DNA of 64,000 nt from Halomonas sp. 328 (GCF_015645095.1 NZ_JADOTW010000011.1:1-64000), one strand, 5' to 3'. Positions 25,371 through 34,603 are shown, counted from the first letter of the stretch. The notes: generated from the letters alone by a model not told the origin. Made by a program: numbers and translations.

Positions 25371-26297
25371 TCAATCGAATAATGCGCCCGCCGCGCCTCC
25401 TGGCTCAGTGCCGTGCAGGAAGGCATCGAGCAGGGCGATGACCTCCCGGGAATGGCTGCGGGTCACCCAGTGAGAGCCGGGCAGGCGGGCAATACGCAGG
25501 TCGCGGACATAGTCGCCGAGGTTGCCGTAGCTGACCTCGGAAACGAAGGGATCGCGCTCGGCGATGATCAGCTGCACCGGGCAGGTGACGCTGCCCTTGG
25601 GTGGAAGCGGCGGCGGGTGCAGGACGTTCTGGCGGTACAGCGCCATGGGGCCCAGGGTCAGGGCGCGCACCTGGGCGCGGTCCTCGTCGAGCAGCGGATC
25701 CCCCTTGGGCACGCCGGCCAGGCGCAGCACCCATTGCCAGCCGCGCACGCCGCCCAGGCGCCACAGCGCCTCGCCCAGCGGCCAGACGATCAGCGGGATG
25801 GTGTAGCCGGTGCGCAGCAGTTGGGCGACCGCGACGGCGATACGCCGCGGCCGCCCGCTGGTCAGTTCCTCCCGGGCCCAGCGCAGCCAGATCGCCAGGT
25901 GGGGCCCGGAGACGAAGCTCCAGCTGCGTATCCGTTTGCCGTAGTCGGGATGGGTGACATAGGACCAGCCCACGCTGGCGCCCCAGTCGTGGCCCACCAG
26001 GTGCAGGCGCTCGGCGCCCAGTGCCCGGACCGCGGCCTCGATATCTTCCAGCAGGCGGTCGATGCGGTAGCGCCGCGCCGGCTGGCGGGGCTCGCCGGCG
26101 GGAATGCCCGGCCAGTCGAGGCTGGCCACCCGGAAGTCGTCGCCGAGGGCCAGCATGATCTCCCGCCACATGCGCTGGCTGTCCGGGTAGCCGTGGAGGA
26201 AGAGCACCAGGGGCCGCGCCGGGTCGCCGCCGTGGCGCAGGTGCAGCCGGTAGCCGTCGCGCTCGACGAGCCTCTCCTCCAACTGCCCACCACTCAT
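25371..26297 (-). CDS. alpha/beta-hydrolase, epoxide-hydrolase/haloalkane-dehalogenase-like
   Basis: This 308-residue enzyme has the oxyanion motif LFLHGYPDSQRMW near residue 35 and the nucleophile elbow GHDWGASVGW, where Asp replaces the usual Ser. That marks the epoxide hydrolase/dehalogenase branch. A late acidic residue (AERDPFV) and the final GSHWVTRSHS give the rest of the triad. The reaction is probably ring opening of an epoxide or ester hydrolysis. The start codon overlaps the stop of the PQQ dehydrogenase as ATGA, so the two are translationally coupled and may act on the same compound class. Confidence 0.87.
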   Translation of the reverse strand: MSGGQLEERLVERDGYRLHLRHGGDPARPLVLFLHGYPDSQRMWREIMLALGDDFRVASLDWPGIPAGEPRQPARRYRIDRLLEDIEAAVRALGAERLHLVGHDWGASVGWSYVTHPDYGKRIRSWSFVSGPHLAIWLRWAREELTSGRPRRIAVAVAQLLRTGYTIPLIVWPLGEALWRLGGVRGWQWVLRLAGVPKGDPLLDEDRAQVRALTLGPMALYRQNVLHPPPLPPKGSVTCPVQLIIAERDPFVSEVSYGNLGDYVRDLRIARLPGSHWVTRSHSREVIALLDAFLHGTEPGGAAGALFD

Positions 26298-28297
26298 CGG
26301 GCCTCCGGCAGGGCATAGGCGACGATGGCGTCACCGGGGTCGGAGAGCACATGGCCGCCGGCGGCCACCACCAGGAACTGGCGCCGCTCGGGGCCCAGCC
26401 GGTAGGTCAGCGGGGTGGCGTGGGCGGAGTAGGGCAGGCGGGTGCGCCACAGCCGCTCGCCGGTGGCCAGGTCGAAGGCGCGCAGGTAGTTGTCCGGGGT
26501 GGCGGCGATAAACACCAGGCCGCCGGCGGTGACGATGGGGCCGCCGATATTGGGCACGCCCCATTCGAACCACAGCGGCCAGGGCGCCAGGCCGCGCAGG
26601 GAACCCAGCGGCACCTCCCAGCGGATCTCGCCGGCCGCCAGGTCCACGGCGGTGAGGGTGCCCCAGGGCGGGGCACTGCAGGGGGCGCCGAAGGGCGAGC
26701 GCAGCAGCTCCACGCTGACCGCATAGGGGGTGCCGCGCATCTCGCCGTAGAGGCGGTTGGCATTGGCCAGGCCGCCGGCGTCGATGCGTCGTTCCTCCTC
26801 GGGCAGGGCCTCGAATTCCTCCCGGGGAATCAGCTGCACCGCGGTGGGGATCCGCGACTGGTTGACCACCATCAGGTTGGCGGCGGGGTCGAAGGCGCCG
26901 CCGCCCCAGTTGATGCCGCCGGTGGCGGCGGGGTAGACCACCGTGCCCTCGAGGCTCGGCGGGGTGAAGAGGCCCTCGGAGCGGCGCGCTTCGATCTGTC
27001 GGCGGCAGTGGCCGCGGTCCCAGAAGGTGAAGCCCCAGGCGTCCTCGGGGCCGAGCGCCGGCGGGAAGAGGCTCGGCGGCTTGACCGGGAAGGGCTGGGT
27101 GGGGGCGAGCCAGTCGCCGGGCACCGGGCCCTGGGGCACCGGCCGTTCCTCGATCGGGTGGAGGGGCTCGCCGGTCTCCCGGTGCAGCACGAAGACATGG
27201 CCCATCTTGGTGCTGACCACCACCGCCGGTACCGGGCCATCGGCGGTATCGAGCTCGAGCAGCGAGGGCTGGGCGCCGATATCGTAGTCCCAGAGGTCGT
27301 GGTAGACGGTCTGGAAGCGCCAGGCCACCTGGCCGGCGGCCTCGCTCCGGGTGTGCAGGGCGACCACCGAGGAGGCGTAGTAGTCGAGCCCTTGGCGCTG
27401 GCCGCCGAAGTAGTCCGGTGGGGCATTGCCGGTGGGCACGAAGAGCAGGCCGCGCTCGGCATCGGCGCTCATGGGCGCCCAGACATTGGCGGTGGCGCGG
27501 CGATAGGGGCCTTCCATGGGCGTGGGCGGATGGAGCGGCGGGAGCGGGTCCCAGGCCCAGGCCAGCTCACCGCGGCGGGCGTCGAAGGCGCGCACCACCC
27601 CCGGCGGGGCGTTGGCGCGCACGTTGTCGGCGACCAGGGCGCCGACCACCACCAGGTCGTCCACCACCAGGGGCGCGGAGGTGACGTAGTACTCCCAGGC
27701 GGGGATGTCGTCGCCGAGCCCCTCGCGCAGGGCCAGGCGGCCGTTCTCGCCGAAGTCCATGCAGGGGCGGCCGGTGGCGGCGTCCAGGGCGATCAGTTCG
27801 GAATCCTGGGTGCCGGTGAAGATCCGCTCCCGGCACTCGGTGCCGGGGGGGACCGCGGTGTCTTCCCAGTAGGCCACGCCGCGGCAGATCATCGGGTAGG
27901 CGCCGTGCAGCTCGCGCAACTGGAGCTCGGGGTCGAAGGCCCACAACTCCTCGCCGGTCTCGGGATGCAGGGCGATGACCCGGTTGTAGGGGGTGCAGAA
28001 GATCAGCCGTTCGCCGACCACCAGGGGGGTGACCTGCAGGGAGGTGCGGGTCTGGCCGGCCTCGCCGGCGGAGAAGTCGCCGTGGTGGTAGCGCCAGGCC
28101 TCCTCCAGGTGGGCGACGTTATCGACGCGGATCTGGTCGAGGGGCGAGTAGCGCTGCCCGGCCAGATTCTGGCCGTAGTGGGGCCAGTCGGCGGTGGGGC
28201 CGCCGAGGTCCGGCGGCGGTGGGGGCGAGGGGTAGTGGCGTGCCACCAGCAACAGCGCCACGGCCAGGAGTGCCACTAGCATCCATTTCCAGCGCAT
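26294..28297 (-). CDS. PQQ-dependent dehydrogenase, membrane anchored
   Basis: This 667-residue quinoprotein has an N-terminal membrane anchor (WMLVALLAVALLLVARHY) and an eight-bladed propeller facing the periplasm. Blade motifs include DWPHYGQNLAGQRYSPLDQI at the start, GTQDSELIALDAATGRP, GMxxS-like segments and LTAVDLAAGEIRWEVPLGSL. It resembles the glucose/quinate/shikimate dehydrogenase group but lacks that group's five-helix N-terminal domain, having one helix only. It would oxidise an alcohol or sugar and pass electrons to quinone. No pqq biosynthesis gene is in the window. ATG at 28297 follows GGGAGG. It is first in a two-gene operon with the hydrolase. Confidence 0.87.
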   Translation of the reverse strand: MRWKWMLVALLAVALLLVARHYPSPPPPPDLGGPTADWPHYGQNLAGQRYSPLDQIRVDNVAHLEEAWRYHHGDFSAGEAGQTRTSLQVTPLVVGERLIFCTPYNRVIALHPETGEELWAFDPELQLRELHGAYPMICRGVAYWEDTAVPPGTECRERIFTGTQDSELIALDAATGRPCMDFGENGRLALREGLGDDIPAWEYYVTSAPLVVDDLVVVGALVADNVRANAPPGVVRAFDARRGELAWAWDPLPPLHPPTPMEGPYRRATANVWAPMSADAERGLLFVPTGNAPPDYFGGQRQGLDYYASSVVALHTRSEAAGQVAWRFQTVYHDLWDYDIGAQPSLLELDTADGPVPAVVVSTKMGHVFVLHRETGEPLHPIEERPVPQGPVPGDWLAPTQPFPVKPPSLFPPALGPEDAWGFTFWDRGHCRRQIEARRSEGLFTPPSLEGTVVYPAATGGINWGGGAFDPAANLMVVNQSRIPTAVQLIPREEFEALPEEERRIDAGGLANANRLYGEMRGTPYAVSVELLRSPFGAPCSAPPWGTLTAVDLAAGEIRWEVPLGSLRGLAPWPLWFEWGVPNIGGPIVTAGGLVFIAATPDNYLRAFDLATGERLWRTRLPYSAHATPLTYRLGPERRQFLVVAAGGHVLSDPGDAIVAYALPEAR

Positions 28298-28422
28298 GGT
28301 CTTGCCTCCCGCTCGGCTCGGTCGATGCGGCCGACCCATGCAGTGAAGTTAGTTTATCGCTGCCGGGTCGGCGAGCCGGGAAGGGGCCGAGAGTGGGGCT
28401 GATCCGGGGGGATGCGCAAGGA

Positions 28423-28860
28423 TCAGGGGCCCAGGGCCACGCCGTGACGGTCGAAGATGGCGGCGATCCGCGCCGGGTCGGGACGCTCCGCTGGCAGGGC
28501 GTCGCTCAGCTCACGAAACAGCGCGATCGCCTGGCTGGCGCTGCCGGTGATCTCCAGCATGCGGCCACCGCCCGGGCCATAGCGGAAGGCATGCACCCGG
28601 CCGGCGGGCACATGGACGAAGGTGCCGGGCGAGCAGTGGTGGGTCCGGCCGTCGCAGCTCAGTTGCACCTCGCCATCGAGGATAAAGAAGGCCTCGTCCC
28701 AGTCGTGGGCGTGGGGCGGGGGCCCGGCGCCTTCTGCTCCGGACTGCAGGGTGATGTGGTAGCCGGCGCCGTCGCCGATCAGCGGCTCGATATGGGTGCC
28801 CAGTACGCTGAGGCGTTCCGGGCTGTCCTGGGGGGAGATGATGGTGGTCGTGGGAGTCAT
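28423..28860 (-). CDS. cupin-domain protein
   Basis: This 145-residue small beta-barrel has cupin motif 1 in PPHAHDWDEAFFILDGEVQL (metal-ligand type His-x-His and Glu) and motif 2 in PAGRVHAFRYGP (His). These give the normal 3-His/1-Glu metal site. Small single-domain cupins include dioxygenases and sugar- or ligand-binding proteins, so no substrate is assigned. It is divergent from the LysR gene at 28965 across a 104-nt intergenic region with an inverted repeat, which suggests that regulator controls it. Confidence 0.86.
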   Translation of the reverse strand: MTPTTTIISPQDSPERLSVLGTHIEPLIGDGAGYHITLQSGAEGAGPPPHAHDWDEAFFILDGEVQLSCDGRTHHCSPGTFVHVPAGRVHAFRYGPGGGRMLEITGSASQAIALFRELSDALPAERPDPARIAAIFDRHGVALGP

Positions 28861-28914
28861 GGGCGTCGCCTCCTGAGGTCGCTTACCCTCAGCCTAGGTC
28901 AGCGCTTGTGAAGT

Positions 28915-28944
28915 GATAATGGTGCTATTTTAGAAATCATTATC
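28915..28944. promoter_or_regulatory. inverted repeat between cupin and LysR genes
   Basis: Half-sites GATAATG (28915-28921) and CATTATC (28938-28944) are exact reverse complements, with a 16-nt A+T-rich centre. They could form a LysR-type operator for the divergent pair. The half-sites resemble Fur hexamers but are spaced too far apart for a classical Fur box. Confidence 0.45.
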
Positions 28945-28964
28945 CCGAAGAATGGGGCGCTGGC

Positions 28965-29858
28965 ATGGATACGCTGAAGGCGATGCGGGTCTTTCTGGCG
29001 GTGGTGGAGCATCGGGGGTTCGCCCCCGCGGCGCGGGCCCTGGGGCTTTCCACTTCGGCGGTCAGCCGTAGCGTCATGGAGCTGGAGGACTGGCTGGGCA
29101 CCCAACTGCTGCGGCGCACCACCCGGCGACTGTCGCTGACCCCGGAGGGGCGCTTCTACCTGGAGCGCATCCAGCCCCTGGTGGCTGGGGTGGCGGAGCT
29201 CAAGGACCTGGCGGAGCGGCGCCAGGGCGAACCGGAGGGACTGCTGCGGGTCACGGCGCCGCCCTATGTGAGCCGGGCCTGGCTGCAGGCGCTGCTACCG
29301 GCCTTCCTGGCCCGCTATCCGCGGATCCGCCTGGAGCTGACGGTGCTCGACCGGGTGGTGGATCTGGTGGCCGAGGGGTTTGACCTGGCGATTCGTGTCG
29401 GCCACCTCGACGACTCCTCGCTGATCGCCCGGCGCCTGGCCGAGATGTGCCTGGCGCTGGTGGCCAGCCCGGCCTACCTGGCGCGCCACGGCCACCCCGA
29501 CCACTGGCGGGAGTTGAAGCACCACAACTGCCTGGTGGACACGGTGGCCGGCTATGGCAACCGCTGGCCCTTTCGCGAGGGCAGGCGCTCCCGGGTGGTG
29601 ACCGTGGGTGGCAACCTCAGCGTCAACAGCGGGCCCCTGTGTCGCGATCTGGCCATCGCCGGGGTGGGGCTGACCCTGCTGCCGCGTTTCATGGTGGCCC
29701 GGGCGCTGGCCGATGGACGCCTGGTGTCGCTGTTCGATGAGGCCATCGACTTCCGGGCCGGCATCTACCTCGTCTACCCCCGGCGGCGGCACGGCTCGCC
29801 GGCGCTGCGCTGCTTCGTGGACTTTCTCGCCGAACGGCGCCAACCTTTGATGAATTAG
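28965..29858 (+). CDS. LysR-family transcriptional regulator (CrgA-like type)
   Basis: This 297-residue regulator has an N-terminal winged helix-turn-helix (1-60, with ARALGLSTSAVSRSVMELEDWLG) and a C-terminal periplasmic-binding-like effector domain (about 90-295). GLLRVTAPPYVSR, LDRVVDLVAEGFDLAIRVG and HNCLVDTVAGYG are typical of the CrgA/YafC/DmlR subgroup. It probably regulates the divergent cupin gene and itself through the inverted repeat at 28915-28944. The effector is unknown. Confidence 0.92.
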   Translation: MDTLKAMRVFLAVVEHRGFAPAARALGLSTSAVSRSVMELEDWLGTQLLRRTTRRLSLTPEGRFYLERIQPLVAGVAELKDLAERRQGEPEGLLRVTAPPYVSRAWLQALLPAFLARYPRIRLELTVLDRVVDLVAEGFDLAIRVGHLDDSSLIARRLAEMCLALVASPAYLARHGHPDHWRELKHHNCLVDTVAGYGNRWPFREGRRSRVVTVGGNLSVNSGPLCRDLAIAGVGLTLLPRFMVARALADGRLVSLFDEAIDFRAGIYLVYPRRRHGSPALRCFVDFLAERRQPLMN

Positions 29859-29900
29859 CGTCGGACGCCTCCGGCGCTGCAGCCCGACAAGGAGATCCCG

Positions 29901-30221
29901 ATGGGCCGACTCTTTACCCTGATCGTGGTGGCGGGCCTCGCCTATGGCGGGCTCTATTTCTATTACGGCGTCGTGGTCAAGCAGGCCGTGGCCGAGCAGC
30001 TGGATGCCTATGGCCTGGAGGCCCTGGAGGTGAAGAGAATCGATTACGAGCCCCTGGCGCCGCTGCGGACCCAGTCCACCGTCACCGCCACGCTCGGCTA
30101 CCGGGGCGCCGAGGCGGGATTGATGATCCGCCTCGATGGACACCCGATCTTCTCCGATGAAGTGCGCATGGAGCTGCAGGGCCTGCAGGCCCTGCGCCTG
30201 ACCCTGGGCGCGGGCCAATAG
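29901..30221 (+). CDS. small membrane-anchored hypothetical protein (106 aa)
   Basis: The protein begins with a single hydrophobic helix (FTLIVVAGLAYGGLYFYYGVVV) followed by a soluble domain of about 80 residues, probably facing the periplasm. The soluble part is beta-rich (TQSTVTATLGYRG, EVRMELQGLQALRLTLG). No family was recognised. An AAGGAG ribosome binding site lies 6-8 nt before the ATG at 29901, and the gene is 42 nt behind the LysR gene on the same strand. Confidence 0.75.
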   Translation: MGRLFTLIVVAGLAYGGLYFYYGVVVKQAVAEQLDAYGLEALEVKRIDYEPLAPLRTQSTVTATLGYRGAEAGLMIRLDGHPIFSDEVRMELQGLQALRLTLGAGQ

Positions 30222-30503
30222 CCCCGGCCTTGCCGCCTGGCTTCCCCGAGGCCCGCACCGGCCGAGTCCTGGCTAAGTTGCAGGGATAAGGCGCCGGCGG
30301 TCGATGTGGTGGTGAGCGAAGGGGCCGCGCCCCTGGCCACGCGGCCTGCCATGCGCCGGGGGGAGCCCTGAGGCACGCCGCTTCGATGGGAAGGAGGCTT
30401 CGTGGCAAAGCTTGACCCAGCTCAACTCGCCCGGGCGGTTCTTGTGCTGAACTGAAGTGGATATGGCCCCACGGTTACCGCTGACTCTGCCAAGGAGAGC
30501 CCC

Positions 30504-31586
30504 ATGCCTGCCATGATGAAAGCCGCCATCTTCGTCGAACCCGGCCGCATCGAGATCGATGACAAGCCGATTCCCGAGATTGGTCCCAACGACGCCCTGA
30601 TCCGGGTGACCACCACCACCATCTGCGGCACCGACGTGCATATCCTCAAGGGCGAGTACCCGGTGGAGAAGGGGCTGACCATCGGCCACGAACCGGTGGG
30701 GGTGATCGAGAAGCTGGGGGCCAACGTACAGGGTTACCAGGAGGGGCAGCGGGTGATCGCCGGGGCCATCTGCCCCAGTTTTACCTCCTACGCCTGCCAG
30801 GACGGCTGCAGCGCCCAGGATGGCGGCCATCATCACCATCACGGCTACAAACCCATGGGCGGCTGGCGCTTCGGCAATACCATCGACGGTGCCCAGGCCG
30901 AGTACCTGCGGGTGCCGGATGCCCAGGCCAACCTGTCGCCGGTGCCGGATGGGCTCAGCGACGAGCAGGTGCTGATGTGCCCGGACATCATGTCCACCGG
31001 CTTCGCCGGGGCCGAGTCGGCCAATATCAAGATCGGCGATACGGTGGCGGTCTTCGCCCAGGGCCCCATCGGCCTGTGTGCCACCGCCGGCGCGCGGCTG
31101 CGCGGTGCCGGCCTGATCATCGCCGTGGATGGCGTCGATGAGCGCCTGGAGATGGCCAAGCAACTGGGCGCCGATGTGGTGATCGATTTCCGCAAGGTGG
31201 ATGTGGTCGCGGAGATCCTCAAGCTCACCGGGGGGCGTGGCGTGGATGCCTCCATCGAGGCGCTGGGCCTGCAGTCCACCTTCGAGGCGGCGCTGCGGGT
31301 GCTCAAGCCCGGTGGCACCCTGTCTAGCCTGGGGGTCTACTCCGGCGACCTGACGATTCCCCTGGACGCCTTCTGTGCCGGCCTGGGGGATCACAAGATC
31401 GTCACCTCCCTGTGCCCCGGTGGCAAGGAACGCATGCGCCGGCTGATGCAGATCATCGATAGTGGCCGCATCGACCTGGGACCCATGGTCACCCACCGCT
31501 ACGCCCTGGAAAACATCGTCGAGGCCTATGACCTCTTCTCCCATCAGCGGGACGGCGTGCTCAAGGTGGCGGTTAAGGCCAGTTAA
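30504..31586 (+). CDS. zinc-dependent NAD(P) secondary-alcohol dehydrogenase
   Basis: This 360-residue medium-chain dehydrogenase has catalytic zinc ligands Cys41 (ICGTDVH), His62 and Glu63 (GHEP) and Asp near 155 in MCPDIMSTGF. The last segment strongly resembles the secondary-alcohol dehydrogenases of Clostridium/Thermoanaerobacter type. The nucleotide-binding Rossmann fold is around 170-290 (VFAQGPIGLCATAGARLRG). An unusual loop at 98-121 carries Cys98, Cys102 and five consecutive His (109-113). The gene is monocistronic, has GGAGAG before the ATG and is followed by a universal stress protein gene. Confidence 0.9.
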   Translation: MPAMMKAAIFVEPGRIEIDDKPIPEIGPNDALIRVTTTTICGTDVHILKGEYPVEKGLTIGHEPVGVIEKLGANVQGYQEGQRVIAGAICPSFTSYACQDGCSAQDGGHHHHHGYKPMGGWRFGNTIDGAQAEYLRVPDAQANLSPVPDGLSDEQVLMCPDIMSTGFAGAESANIKIGDTVAVFAQGPIGLCATAGARLRGAGLIIAVDGVDERLEMAKQLGADVVIDFRKVDVVAEILKLTGGRGVDASIEALGLQSTFEAALRVLKPGGTLSSLGVYSGDLTIPLDAFCAGLGDHKIVTSLCPGGKERMRRLMQIIDSGRIDLGPMVTHRYALENIVEAYDLFSHQRDGVLKVAVKAS

Positions 31587-31696
31587 GCCAAACGCTGGCC
31601 GATTGCCTACGCTAGTGGTAGCGAGAAGGGCGCCCCGGGTGCCCTTCGAGACAGGAAGGCGCCGCCGGCGCTGTCGTTAATCAGCAGGGGTTGATC

Positions 31697-32143
31697 ATGT
31701 ACCAGTCGATACTCGTACCCGTGGATGGCTCCGCTCATGCGGAGAAGGCCCTCAAGGTGGCGGCACAGCTGGCCAGCAGGCCGGCCAAGCTCTACCTGAT
31801 CAATGTCCAGCAGCCGCCGGACGATATCGGCCTGCTGGTGGGGGGGAGCGGCATGCCGGTCAGCGAGGAGGTGATCCAGAAGCTGGTCCAGGAGCGTGAG
31901 GACGACGCCCGCCGGGTGCTGGACAAGGCCTATGCGGCGGTGAAGCTCGATGGCCTCGAGGTGGATGAGATCATCGCCAGGGGGCGGCCCGCCGAGGCCA
32001 TCGTCGCCGAGGCCGAGGCCCTCAAGGTGGATGCCATCGTCATGGGCAGCCGCGGCATGAGTGACCTCAAGGGCATGGTGATCGGCAGCGTTTCCCACCG
32101 GGTCGGGCATACCGCCCACTGCATCGTGGTCACCGTCAATTAG
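31697..32143 (+). CDS. universal stress protein (UspA family)
   Basis: This 148-residue alpha/beta protein starts MYQSILVPVDGSAHAEKAL. It ends with the ATP-binding-type motif IVMGSRGMSDLKGMVIGSVSHRV (G-x2-G-x9-G-S pattern near residue 115), so it is of the nucleotide-binding UspFG-like class. A TTG six nt upstream is in frame, but the ATG at 31697 has the AGGGG ribosome binding site at proper distance. It may help survival under respiratory or osmotic stress. A hairpin at 32174-32197 follows. Confidence 0.9.
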   Translation: MYQSILVPVDGSAHAEKALKVAAQLASRPAKLYLINVQQPPDDIGLLVGGSGMPVSEEVIQKLVQEREDDARRVLDKAYAAVKLDGLEVDEIIARGRPAEAIVAEAEALKVDAIVMGSRGMSDLKGMVIGSVSHRVGHTAHCIVVTVN

Positions 32144-32173
32144 GCCCGTATATCGTCATTTGAGCCGTTTACC

Positions 32174-32197
32174 CGAGGCGCCTCTTTTGGCGCCTCG
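32174..32197 (+). terminator. hairpin terminator after universal stress gene
   Basis: CGAGGCGCC and GGCGCCTCG form a perfect 9-bp stem with a TCTTTT loop. The downstream side is ACTTGTTA, with only a weak T tract, so termination may be partial. Confidence 0.6.
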
Positions 32198-32329
32198 ACT
32201 TGTTACACCCTCTTACGTTTTGCTAGCTTTTGTAAGCAAGCCCTCGGGGATGCTCGAGGTTCCGCCATCGACGGCCGTGGCTCGAAGGAATGGCTGTGCC
32301 CCGCCACATCGGGGCCCTAGAGGATAATA

Positions 32330-32788
32330 ATGACAACAGAACAGTGCTTGATGACCTGGCTGCTGGTTGGCTGCCTGAGTTTTCCCCTGGTGACCCAGGC
32401 CCAGGTGCGGGTACCTGAGATCGCCGATCCTTCCCTTCCCGATATCGCCATGGTACGCCCCGATCCGACGCATGGGGCGGTGATCATCTATAACCCCGTT
32501 TACTGTCAGCAGATAGGGCAGGCCTGCGGCTTCTTCCGTGCGCACGAGTATGGGCATGTGGCGCTGGGGCACCATCTGCGGCATCCCGCTCACTACCCTG
32601 CCCAGCGCGAGGCCGAGGCCGACTGCTGGGCGGCGCATCATGCCCACCCCTACGAGATCCTGGCGGCCTACCAGCTATTCATGAGCGGCCATAGCAGTCA
32701 CAACTGGCAGATCTACGGGCATCCCCAGCAGCGCGCCGAACGGGTGCGTCAATGCGCCCTCCAGGCCGGTCGCTGGATTGGCCACTGA
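32330..32788 (+). CDS. secreted metallopeptidase-like protein (HEYGH)
   Basis: This 152-residue protein has a signal peptide (CLMTWLLVGCLSFPLVTQA, cut near 24). The zinc-binding motif HEYGH is at residues 72-76 and is followed by GLGH-like VALGHH. Glu94/Glu96 and Asp98 in REAEADCW could supply the third ligand and its support, as in gluzincins of the M48 type. It is half the size of most M48 catalytic domains, so it may be a minimal protease or an inactive relative. Four Cys may form disulphides. It lies 14 nt upstream of the papain-like gene and is the first gene of the protease island. Confidence 0.72.
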   Translation: MTTEQCLMTWLLVGCLSFPLVTQAQVRVPEIADPSLPDIAMVRPDPTHGAVIIYNPVYCQQIGQACGFFRAHEYGHVALGHHLRHPAHYPAQREAEADCWAAHHAHPYEILAAYQLFMSGHSSHNWQIYGHPQQRAERVRQCALQAGRWIGH

Positions 32789-32802
32789 CACGAGGCAAGG
32801 AC

Positions 32803-34575
32803 ATGCCAGATTCGAGACGATATGCCCTGGTGTGGGGCCTGATGATTGTCGTCCTGCTGGGGGGCGGCTTGCCTCCTGCCTGGGGGGCGGGGGTGCCGGC
32901 CACCGGGGCGGTGCTGGATATGGACGCCTACAGCCAGGTGCCCCGGGGGGCGCCCCTGACCCGGGGTAACTACCGGGGGTTGCCGGCTCGTCACAGCCTC
33001 GAGGCCTTCTCCCCGACCCCGGGGGATCAGGGGGAGCAGGGGAGCTGCGTTGGCTGGGCCGTTGCCTATGCGGCTCGTACCATGGCCGAGGCACGAGTGC
33101 AGGAGCTCTCGCCCCGCCAGGTGGTGGATCGCCATGTCTTCTCGCCGGCTTACGTCTACAACCAGATCCTTGCCGGGGACTGCAGTGCCGGTTCCCAGAT
33201 CCATCATGCCCTCGACCTTCTGGAGCGTCAGGGGGTGCCGCTGTTGCGTGACTTCCCCTATGACCCCAATACCTGTGCGCAGCCGATTCTGCCTCACCAT
33301 CGCCAGCAGGCCGCCGAGTACCGTATCGAAGGCTGGCGCGCCCTGTCTGCGGCAGGAGCCCGGGCGATCCATGTGCCTACGCGCCGTGCTGTGGCCGCGG
33401 ATCGTCCGGTGATCATCGGCATGCGGGTGCCCGACAGCTTTTTGGACAGCCGCGCCATTCGCGCCAATGGCGGGCGTTGGGTACCGACCGAGAGGGACTA
33501 TCAGACCCTCGAGCGAGCGCCTCGCAGTCTCTATGGCCATGCCATGACGGTGGTGGGCTATGACGATCAGCGTTTCGGTGGCGCCTTTCGCGTGATCAAC
33601 AGCTGGGGCACCGACTGGGGCGAGAACGGCTATGCGTGGATCCGCTATGACGACTTCTCGCGTTTCGTGGTTCAGGCCTTCGAGATCATCCCCCAGGAAC
33701 CGACGCCTCCCGCGGTGCCGAATGTGGGGGGTGAGCTGCGTTTCCTGCATATCGATGGCAGCCCCATGACGGCCAGTCGCCGTGGGGACCTGACCTGGCG
33801 GTTGGATCGTCCTTATCCGTCGGGCACTCGCTTTCGTGCCGAGCTGGACAGTGCCCACGATGGCCACGTCTATGTGATCGGTGGTGACCTCACCGGCGCC
33901 TATGTGGAGCTCTTTCCGCGCAGCCGCCAGACCAGCGCCATCCTCACCCGCGGCGAGACCCTGGTGATGCCAGGGCCCACCGAGGATTTCTACACCCGCC
34001 TGGATGACACCGTCGGTACCGATTTCTACGTGGTGCTCTTCTCCCGGGAGCGCCTCGATATCGAGGCCCTATTGACGCGAGTCAACAGGGCCTCCGGTAC
34101 GGTGCAGGCGCGGCTGGCCGAGGCCCTGGGGCGGCGCCTGGTCGAGCCCGAGGTGCTGACTCATGCCGAAGGTGGCATTGGCGCCGAGGCGCATCTGCCG
34201 GAGGGGGCGGTGCTGCCCCTGGTGGTGGAGATCGAGCATATCGAGGCGCCGGCCGAGCGTGAGGATCGCCAGCCGCCGCGCATCGTGGTGCAGACCCCGG
34301 CGGCGGATCTTTTCGAGGAGGTGGCCAGTGGCGAGCGCCTCCACCGTATCGGCTCGCGGCGCTTCCAGATTCGCGGCGTTGCCCAGGACGAGAGCGCCAT
34401 TCGCGAGCTGCGCATCGCGGGCGCGCTCTCCAGTCGCTACTCCTCGCGGGGGCCCTTCGAGGCCACCCTGGAGCTGCCCGAGGGCGCAGAGGAAGCCGAG
34501 GTGGAGATTATCGCCACCGACGCCGCCGGCAATACCGCCAGCAAGAGGATTCGAGTGGTTCTGGACGACGCCTAG
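32803..34575 (+). CDS. exported papain-family (C1) protease with DUF4384-like domain
   Basis: This 590-residue protein has a signal peptide (LVWGLMIVVLLGGGLPPAWGA, cut near 32). The papain-like domain covers about 60-300 with catalytic Cys82 in GEQGSCVGWAVAYAA, His246 in LYGHAMTVVGYDD and Asn266 in VINSWGTDWGENGY. Around 310-450 is a beta-rich region resembling DUF4384 (DGHVYVIGGDLTGAYVELFP), which is often found with caspase-like proteases. The C-terminal 110 residues look like an immunoglobulin-type fold (PPRIVVQTPAADLFE to AGNTASKRIRVVLDD). It is co-directional with the metallopeptidase-like gene and the caspase gene 28 nt downstream. Confidence 0.88.
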   Translation: MPDSRRYALVWGLMIVVLLGGGLPPAWGAGVPATGAVLDMDAYSQVPRGAPLTRGNYRGLPARHSLEAFSPTPGDQGEQGSCVGWAVAYAARTMAEARVQELSPRQVVDRHVFSPAYVYNQILAGDCSAGSQIHHALDLLERQGVPLLRDFPYDPNTCAQPILPHHRQQAAEYRIEGWRALSAAGARAIHVPTRRAVAADRPVIIGMRVPDSFLDSRAIRANGGRWVPTERDYQTLERAPRSLYGHAMTVVGYDDQRFGGAFRVINSWGTDWGENGYAWIRYDDFSRFVVQAFEIIPQEPTPPAVPNVGGELRFLHIDGSPMTASRRGDLTWRLDRPYPSGTRFRAELDSAHDGHVYVIGGDLTGAYVELFPRSRQTSAILTRGETLVMPGPTEDFYTRLDDTVGTDFYVVLFSRERLDIEALLTRVNRASGTVQARLAEALGRRLVEPEVLTHAEGGIGAEAHLPEGAVLPLVVEIEHIEAPAEREDRQPPRIVVQTPAADLFEEVASGERLHRIGSRRFQIRGVAQDESAIRELRIAGALSSRYSSRGPFEATLELPEGAEEAEVEIIATDAAGNTASKRIRVVLDDA

Positions 34576-34603
34576 CCACCTGCATCGAAGGGAGTAAACA
34601 CCA

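Noticed and set aside
30828-30842. Five consecutive His codons resembling a cloning tag
   Set aside because: They are internal to a normal dehydrogenase in a natural loop with flanking Cys, not at a terminus; no vector sequence is nearby.
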